Shown here: one piece after another, positions 59,741 through 64,000 of the stretch
How the letters are laid out: every line of letters begins with the position of its first letter
How positions within the stretch are numbered: the stretch's first letter is position 1
DNA from: Streptomyces scabiei 87.22
Lineage (GTDB): Bacteria; Actinomycetota; Actinomycetes; Streptomycetales; Streptomycetaceae
NCBI RefSeq assembly: GCF_000091305.1
Contig: NC_013929.1
Location: forward strand, 7,812,001 to 7,876,000
DNA length: 64,000 bases
Direction: 5' to 3'
Notes under the pieces: generated by a model
The model's input: the letters and a program-made list of their open reading frames with translations, nothing else
What the model was told of the DNA's origin: nothing
Database searches by the model: none
Program-made: the position numbers and the translations under genes

Positions 59741-59925
59741 CCCTCCGGAACTGGGTGCGCGGGGTGCGCTGGTACCTGCGGGAGCTGACCGGCGAGGCGG
59801 AGTACGACCGCTACTGCGACCGCCGTCGCCGCCATCACCCCGAGGCCCCGGTGCCCACCCGCAGGGAGTACGACGCCCTGCGGACGCGGCGGAGGGAGGA
59901 GCACCCGGAGGGGCGCTGCTGCTGA
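59737..59925 (+). CDS. YbdD/YjiX-family small protein
   Basis: 62 aa: 'VTLRNWVRGVRWYLRELTGEAEYDRYCDRRRRHHPEAPVPTRREY', the YbdD pattern, ending in Cys-Cys. It goes with CstA-type carriers everywhere; in E. coli the partner is needed for pyruvate uptake through BtsT/CstA. Translation is coupled to cstA by a GTGA overlap. Confidence 0.88.
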   Translation: MTLRNWVRGVRWYLRELTGEAEYDRYCDRRRRHHPEAPVPTRREYDALRTRRREEHPEGRCC

Positions 59926-59956
59926 GCGCGTCGTGCGGGCCGGGGGTGCGTGGTCC

Positions 59957-60090
59957 GGTGCGTGGTCGGGTGCGGGTGCGTGGGGGCTGATCGCGCAGTT
60001 CCCCGCGCCCCTAGAAGCACCAGGCCCTGCTTTTCAGGGGCGCGGGGAACTGCGCGAGAAGCCCCACCGGCCCGCACCCGACCACGCACC
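59957..60090. repeat. 134-nt nested palindrome (two perfect stems of 20 and 22 bp)
   Basis: Outer stem 59957-59976 with 60071-60090 (20 bp, perfect). Inner stem 59991-60012 with 60036-60057 (22 bp, perfect), plus a GGGGCT/AGCCCC match in the internal loop. Can form a 130-nt hairpin on both strands. The inner GCGCAGTTCCCCGCGCC core recurs, as half copies, at 15608 and near other terminators. Confidence 0.9.
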
Positions 60091-60142
60091 CGAACCCACC
60101 CCCACCGTCCATTCCCCCCGACCCCCGACCCCGGATCCAGAG

Positions 60143-61102
60143 ATGCTGAGACGCCGACCCGCCCTCCTGATCCGTCCCGAACTCGACGACGACCCCCTGC
60201 ACAGGACCCTCACCGAACTCCGCCCCGCCCCGCAGCTCCACGGCCTCGGAGCCGGCCGCACCCGCCCCCCGTGGGAACCCGTGGCCGAGCTGCTCCGAGA
60301 CACCGGCCGCGACTGGGACCGCCGAGCACACCGCCTCGCCGTACTGGCCCGACACCTCCCCGCCGCCGTCCCCCAACGCTGGACGGCCGACCGCCCCGAG
60401 GACGGCGACGCCCTGACCCTGCACGCCTTCGTCGAGTCGTACCGCACCCCCGCCACCGACCGGACCGCCGTCCGCCGGGCCGAGCACTCCTGCCTGCGCG
60501 CCGCCGAAGCCCGCCCCGAGGACCCCAGCCCCTGGCTGGCGCTGCTGGCCCTGATGCACACGTGCGCCGTACCGGTCAGGGACGCGGTGCCGGTGTGGAC
60601 CGAGGCCGTCGACCGGGCGCCCTGGCTCCGGACGGCCCACCACCGTCTGCTCCGCTACCTGTCGCCGCGCGGACACGGCACGGTCCCCGACATGATGGAC
60701 TTCGCCTGGCAGGCCGCCGCCCGGGCCCCGCAGGGTTCACCGCTCGCCCTGCTCCCGGTGGCGGCCCGTGTCGAACTCATGGCCCACCGCCAGGACGCGG
60801 CGCCGCTCGACGCGCTCGGCTCGGGCGGCGGCAACTGGCACGAGCCCCGGGCCGTCCACGAGATCGACCTGGCCCTCGGGAACTGGTTCGACGCCGGCAC
60901 CGCGCCCCACGCCGAAGCCGTCACCGACCTCAACATCCTGGCCTTCGCCCTGACCCGCGCCCACCGCCCCGTGGAGACCGCCCCCGTCTTCCGGCGCCTC
61001 GGCCGCCACATGACCCGTCACCCGTGGGACCTGCTGCCCGAACCGGACCGCACGTTCGCGTACTGGCGGAAGAGAGCGGCCGACGGCCGCGGCCGGACCT
61101 GA
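60143..61102 (+). CDS. Hypothetical helical-repeat protein
   Basis: 319 aa. No family recognised. Helical-pair pattern like TPR ('HSCLRAAEARPEDPSPWLALLALMHTCAVPVRDAVPVWTEAVDRAPWLRTAHHRLLRYLSPRG', 'DLNILAFALTRAHRPVETAPVFRRLGRHMTRHPWDLL'). No signal peptide or membrane helix, so a cytoplasmic scaffold is likely. ATG 60143 is the first in-frame ATG after the long palindrome; the upstream reading frame is an artefact of GC-rich DNA. Confidence 0.72.
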   Translation: MLRRRPALLIRPELDDDPLHRTLTELRPAPQLHGLGAGRTRPPWEPVAELLRDTGRDWDRRAHRLAVLARHLPAAVPQRWTADRPEDGDALTLHAFVESYRTPATDRTAVRRAEHSCLRAAEARPEDPSPWLALLALMHTCAVPVRDAVPVWTEAVDRAPWLRTAHHRLLRYLSPRGHGTVPDMMDFAWQAAARAPQGSPLALLPVAARVELMAHRQDAAPLDALGSGGGNWHEPRAVHEIDLALGNWFDAGTAPHAEAVTDLNILAFALTRAHRPVETAPVFRRLGRHMTRHPWDLLPEPDRTFAYWRKRAADGRGRT

Positions 61103-61122
61103 GACCCCGTCCCGGGGCCCGG

Positions 61123-61920
61123 CTACGCCGACGCGGGCGCCGTCTCCTTCTCCTCCGACGCGGCGGTCGCGGCCTCCGCGCGGTCGCGGCGCTCACGGCG
61201 GACGAGGACGACATAGCCGATCGGGACACCGAGGGCGAACAGCCACCACTGCAGGGCGTAGGCGTAGTTCAGTGCGGCGTTCTCGTCACCGGGGCTGCCG
61301 AGCTGCTGCGGGGTGTCGCCCTTCGGGTCCGGAGCCGTCTGCACGAGATAGCCGCCGAGCACGGGGACGCCGAGGCGGTCCGCCTCCCGCTCGCTGTCGA
61401 TCAGCATGATCTGCCGGTCCGGCAGGCCCTGCAGATCCTTGATGCCGCTCGCCTCGGTCGTCTCGTCGGGCATCAACCGCCCGGTGACGGTGACCTCGCC
61501 GGCGGCGGGCGCGGGGATCTTGGGGAACGCGGTCTGGCTCGGGCCGTTCGCGGGGATCCAGCCCCGGTTGACGAGCAGCACCTTGCCGTCGTCGAGCACG
61601 AACGGGGTCAGGACGTGGAAGCCGACCTCGTCGTCGGCGTTGACGCGACGGCGGACGACGACCTCGTCGTCGGTGTCGAAGCGGCCCTTGGCGGTCACCG
61701 TGCGGTAGCGCTCGGCGCTGGTGACGGTGTGGCCGGGCGTGGTCAGCCGCTCCACGGGCACCGGCTTCGCGGTCAGCGCGTCGGCGACGAGCTGATTCCG
61801 GGCGCTGCGCTCCTCGTAGCGATGCATCTGCCAGATGCCCAGCCTGACCATGGTCGGGATCAGGACGAGCGAGAGCAGCGTGAGGATCACCCACTGCCGG
61901 GACAACAGGAAGCGGTACAC
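61123..61920 (-). CDS. SURF1-family cytochrome oxidase assembly protein
   Basis: 265 aa. Two membrane helices: N-terminal 'WVILTLLSLVLIPTMVRLGIW' and C-terminal 'NYAYALQWWLFALGVPIGYVVLV', with 'LLVNRGWIPANG' and 'TVTGRLMPDETT' between, the SURF1 pattern. Helps insert haem a in aa3 cytochrome oxidase. GTG start. Convergent with the hypothetical gene, 20 nt apart. Confidence 0.93.
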   Translation of the reverse strand: MYRFLLSRQWVILTLLSLVLIPTMVRLGIWQMHRYEERSARNQLVADALTAKPVPVERLTTPGHTVTSAERYRTVTAKGRFDTDDEVVVRRRVNADDEVGFHVLTPFVLDDGKVLLVNRGWIPANGPSQTAFPKIPAPAAGEVTVTGRLMPDETTEASGIKDLQGLPDRQIMLIDSEREADRLGVPVLGGYLVQTAPDPKGDTPQQLGSPGDENAALNYAYALQWWLFALGVPIGYVVLVRRERRDRAEAATAASEEKETAPASA

Positions 61921-62127
61921 GTCTTGACCGTACCTCGCGTCATTCGGCCCCCGGCGGGAGGGTCCCGTCGAGGGCCGTCACCTCCGCGGTTGCGGAGAGC
62001 ACATCGCCGACTTGCACGGTCACGGGGTCTACCGCGGGCCACCCCCGCATCGGCGGGGACACGACCGCTCACATGGTCGCGGCTGACTGAGGCAACGACG
62101 GATCGCCCGAGACGGTTACGTGTCAGC

Positions 62128-62361
62128 TCACACCTTGTCGACGATGCCCGCCCTCCCCTCGGCCCGCGCGCAGTGGGCGCCGCAGTACCAGTGGCCGTCG
62201 ACGTCGACACCCTGGCCGATGATCTGCACCCGGCAGTGCTCGCAGATGGGGGCCATGCGGTGGATCGCGCAGGAGAAGCAGTCGAAGACGTGCACCGCGC
62301 CCTGCGCGTGGATCTCGAAGGTCATTCCGTAGTCATTGCCGCAAACTTCGCATCTCGCCAT
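62128..62361 (-). CDS. Cysteine-rich zinc-ribbon protein
   Basis: 77 aa with four Cys pairs: C4-x2-C7, C28-x2-C31, C40-x2-C43, C60-x3-C64, plus His34. It resembles LIM-like or prokaryotic zinc-ribbon proteins, and would bind two or more zinc ions. Function unknown. ATG at 62361. It lies alone between SURF1 and the exonuclease gene. Confidence 0.85.
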   Translation of the reverse strand: MARCEVCGNDYGMTFEIHAQGAVHVFDCFSCAIHRMAPICEHCRVQIIGQGVDVDGHWYCGAHCARAEGRAGIVDKV

Positions 62362-62466
62362 GCGCCACAGGGTGAGCCGTCACCACCGCCCGGGCGAGCG
62401 GGCGGCGGGCGAGTCGCACGCCAATCACCCATCCGTACGGCCCGTCGGCACGGGCCGTCCCGCCGC

Positions 62467-63462
62467 TCACCCGTCGGCGGGCTCGACGTCGCGGAGCAGC
62501 TGCCCGAACGCCGCCTCGTCCACGACCGGCGTCCCGTACTGCCGGGCCTTGACGACCTTCGAGGTGTGCGAGTCGGGGTCGTTCGTGACCAGCAGGCTGG
62601 TCACCCGGGACAGACTCGTCGCCACGTGCAGTCCGGCCTCGATCGCGCGGTCCTCCAGCAGGTCGCGTTCGACCGAGGTGTCCCCGGAGAAGGCGACCCG
62701 CATGCCCTGCTTGAGCGGTTTGCCGTCTTCGTAACGCCCCGGGTTGGGATGCGGGCAGGCGGGCCGCTTCCGCGAGGGCCGCCAACTGGTGGGCCGGTAC
62801 GCGCCGTAGCCGCCGGGGCCCGCCTGCTGTCCGATCCGGGGCGCCGCGGGGCTCTCCCGCCACTCGGTCAGCGGCCGGCACTCGTGCAGCGGCAGCCGTA
62901 CGTTGCTCGCGGCGGCGGCCCGCAGACTCGGCCGGAACGCCTCCGCCAGCACCCGCGCGTCGTCCAGCGCGTGGTGCGCCCGCTGCTGGACGACCCCGAA
63001 GTGCGCCGCCAGCGACTCCAGTTTGTGGTTGGGCAGCGGCAGGCCCAGCTCCTTCGACAGCGCGATGGTGCACAGCCGCTGCCGCACGGGCGCCTCGGTC
63101 TCCGCGCGCGCGTACTCCCGGGCGATCATCGACCAGTCGAACACCGCGTTGTGCGCGACGAGTACGCGGTCCGCGAGCCGTGCGGAGAACTCCTGCGCGA
63201 TGTCCCGGAAGAGCGGCGCCCCTTCGAGCACGTCGCTGGTCAGCCCGTGGATCCACACCGGTCCCGGATCCCGCTCCGGGTTCACCAGCGTGTACCAGTG
63301 GTCCTCGACCTCGCCCCGCGCGTCCAGTCTGTACACGGCCGCGGAGATTATCCGGTCGTCCCGGGCCAGACCGGTCGTCTCCACGTCGACGACCGCGTAC
63401 CCCTGGGGATACGCGGTCGGCCAAGGCGCCTGCGGCGCTGCGGTCGTATGGTCTTCGAGCAT
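62467..63462 (-). CDS. DEDDh 3'-5' exonuclease with C-terminal BRCT domain
   Basis: 331 aa. Exonuclease domain residues about 20-185: Exo I 'YAVVDVETTGL' (D-x-E), Exo II 'LVAHNAVFDWSMIA', Exo III 'RAHHALDDARVLAEAF' (H-x4-D). C-terminal BRCT domain about 250-330: 'GMRVAFSGDTSVERDLLEDRAIEAGLHVATSLSRVTSLLVTND' and 'SSKVVKARQYGTPVVDEAAFGQLL'. DnaQ-like proof-reading or repair nuclease; the BRCT module suggests a repair role. Length and order are typical for actinomycetes. Confidence 0.93.
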   Translation of the reverse strand: MLEDHTTAAPQAPWPTAYPQGYAVVDVETTGLARDDRIISAAVYRLDARGEVEDHWYTLVNPERDPGPVWIHGLTSDVLEGAPLFRDIAQEFSARLADRVLVAHNAVFDWSMIAREYARAETEAPVRQRLCTIALSKELGLPLPNHKLESLAAHFGVVQQRAHHALDDARVLAEAFRPSLRAAAASNVRLPLHECRPLTEWRESPAAPRIGQQAGPGGYGAYRPTSWRPSRKRPACPHPNPGRYEDGKPLKQGMRVAFSGDTSVERDLLEDRAIEAGLHVATSLSRVTSLLVTNDPDSHTSKVVKARQYGTPVVDEAAFGQLLRDVEPADG

Positions 63463-63653
63463 GGTCCCTGAGGATACGGGCCGCGACTGACAGCCTGTTA
63501 CCCGGCGCCGACGAGGGACGGGTGACGGAGCGACAGTGCCGTCCCGCCCCGCCCGGATTGGCGGAGGGCGCCAAGAAGCAAGCGCGTGCCACCGGAAATA
63601 CTTGTCAGTAACAACGTCTAGCCCTCACCGACCGGCGGATCTACCGTGCCCCC

Positions 63654-64000
63654 ATGCCGAACCTGCCCGATGTCGTGCTGTGGTCCATACCCGCCTTTGT
63701 ACTGCTCACCGTGATCGAGGTGATCAGTGTCCGGATCCATCCGGACGAGGATGCCGCCGGGTACGAGACGAAGGACGCCGCGACCAGCGTCGGCATGGGG
63801 CTCGGGAGCCTCGCCTTCGACTTCCTCTGGAAGATCCCGATCCTCGCCGTCTACACGGCCGTCCACGAACTGACCCCGCTGCGCGTCCCCGTCCTGTGGT
63901 GGACGATCCCGCTGATGCTGCTCGCGCAGGACTTCTTCTACTACTGGTCGCACCGCGGCCACCACGTCATCCGGATCCTGTGGGCCTGCCACGTCGTCCA
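63654..64000 (+). CDS. Sterol desaturase / fatty-acid hydroxylase family, 5' part
   Basis: 115 codons visible; the gene runs past the window. 'MPNLPDVVLWSIPAFVLLTVIEVISVRIHPDEDAAGYETKDAATSVGMGLGSLAFDFLWKIPILAVYTAVHELTPLRVPVLWWTIPLMLLAQDFFYYWSHRGHHVIRILW'-type N-terminus: a first helix, a second, and the first His box (H-R-x-H-H) near residue 105. Di-iron membrane oxygenase. ATG at 63654 is the first start after the divergent exonuclease. Confidence 0.88.
   Translation, partial: MPNLPDVVLWSIPAFVLLTVIEVISVRIHPDEDAAGYETKDAATSVGMGLGSLAFDFLWKIPILAVYTAVHELTPLRVPVLWWTIPLMLLAQDFFYYWSHRGHHVIRILWACHVV

Noticed and set aside
59950..63471. A 1173-codon + strand open frame
   Set aside because: It runs through the palindrome, the hypothetical gene in another frame, and antisense to SURF1 and the exonuclease. 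Composition is Arg/Pro/Gly-rich; no family match.
1..64000. CRISPR array, IS element, prophage or integrase
   Set aside because: I found no regularly spaced repeats, no terminal inverted repeats with transposase and no phage gene. The short tandem repeats are in-frame or intergenic slippage.
1..64000. tRNA or rRNA genes
   Set aside because: No clover-leaf segment with GGTTCRANYCC and no rRNA-like sequence seen by eye. A tRNA scan would be decisive.

Overview
The window is a piece of a Streptomyces (or very close actinomycete) chromosome. The evidence is very high GC with strong third-position GC bias, frequent GTG starts, ATGA/GTGA stop-start overlaps, Streptomyces-type families (ECF sigma factors, SCO1839-type small DNA-binding protein, ectABCD, actinobacterial AmaP/Asp23 locus) and a gene order that, as far as I remember it, follows the S. 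coelicolor SCO182x-SCO188x region in reverse. I see no rRNA, tRNA, CRISPR array, insertion sequence, integrase or phage gene.

Layout. (1) 1-7.8 kb: a pectin-degradation block on the + strand: end of a sugar-binding lipoprotein-type gene, rhamnogalacturonan acetylesterase, PL1 pectate lyase, two tandem CE8 pectinesterases, an alpha/beta-hydrolase esterase and a PL9 lyase. (2) 8.2-13.9 kb: an ECF sigma factor with a coupled membrane protein, an NCS2 purine/xanthine-type permease interrupted by an apparent one-base frameshift, a penicillin-binding protein and an IclR regulator. (3) 14-15.5 kb: a 2,5-dioxovalerate dehydrogenase divergent from the IclR gene; this is the last-but-one step of oxidative uronate/aldarate breakdown and plausibly consumes the products of block 1. 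(4) 15.7-20 kb: a DUF1349 protein, a DsbA/FrnE thiol oxidoreductase, a class V aminotransferase, and an ECF sigma factor followed by a zinc-finger anti-sigma fused to a maleylpyruvate-isomerase-like domain. (5) 20.1-23.4 kb: ectABCD (ectoine and 5-hydroxyectoine). (6) 23.7-28.7 kb: a second class V aminotransferase, a polar amino-acid ABC importer and an amidohydrolase. (7) 28.7-39.2 kb: cobalamin biosynthesis (cobC, cbiX, cobE, cobB, cobO, fused chelatase I/D, cobQ, cobD) with a ZIP metal transporter inside it and a cobalamin riboswitch upstream of cobD. No cobN and no corrin-ring methyltransferase is present here. (8) 39.3-49.4 kb: a PiT phosphate transporter with a PHO-box-like repeat, a class II aldolase with an in-frame 24-bp tandem repeat, hydrolase, hypothetical, VOC protein, ABC-F protein with a possible leaderless leader peptide, Gbn-type DNA-binding protein, enoyl-CoA hydratase. 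(9) 48.7-51.9 kb: Asp23/AmaP envelope locus. (10) 52-59.9 kb: a minus-strand operon (SSS symporter, ECF sigma factor, small membrane protein, GH15 glucosidase, SDR) divergent from DUF3311-cstA-ybdD, i.e. a carboxylate/pyruvate uptake locus. (11) 60-64 kb: hypothetical repeat protein, SURF1, a cysteine-rich zinc protein, a DEDDh exonuclease-BRCT fusion and the start of a sterol-desaturase-family gene.

Most of this is core chromosome. The points most worth checking are the frameshifted permease, the stripped-down cobalamin cluster with an embedded metal transporter, operator-like palindromes at the IclR/dehydrogenase and ect promoters, the ABC-F leader peptide, the repeat expansion in the aldolase and a 134-nt near-perfect hairpin at 60 kb. 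I do not see a clearly undescribed multi-gene system.
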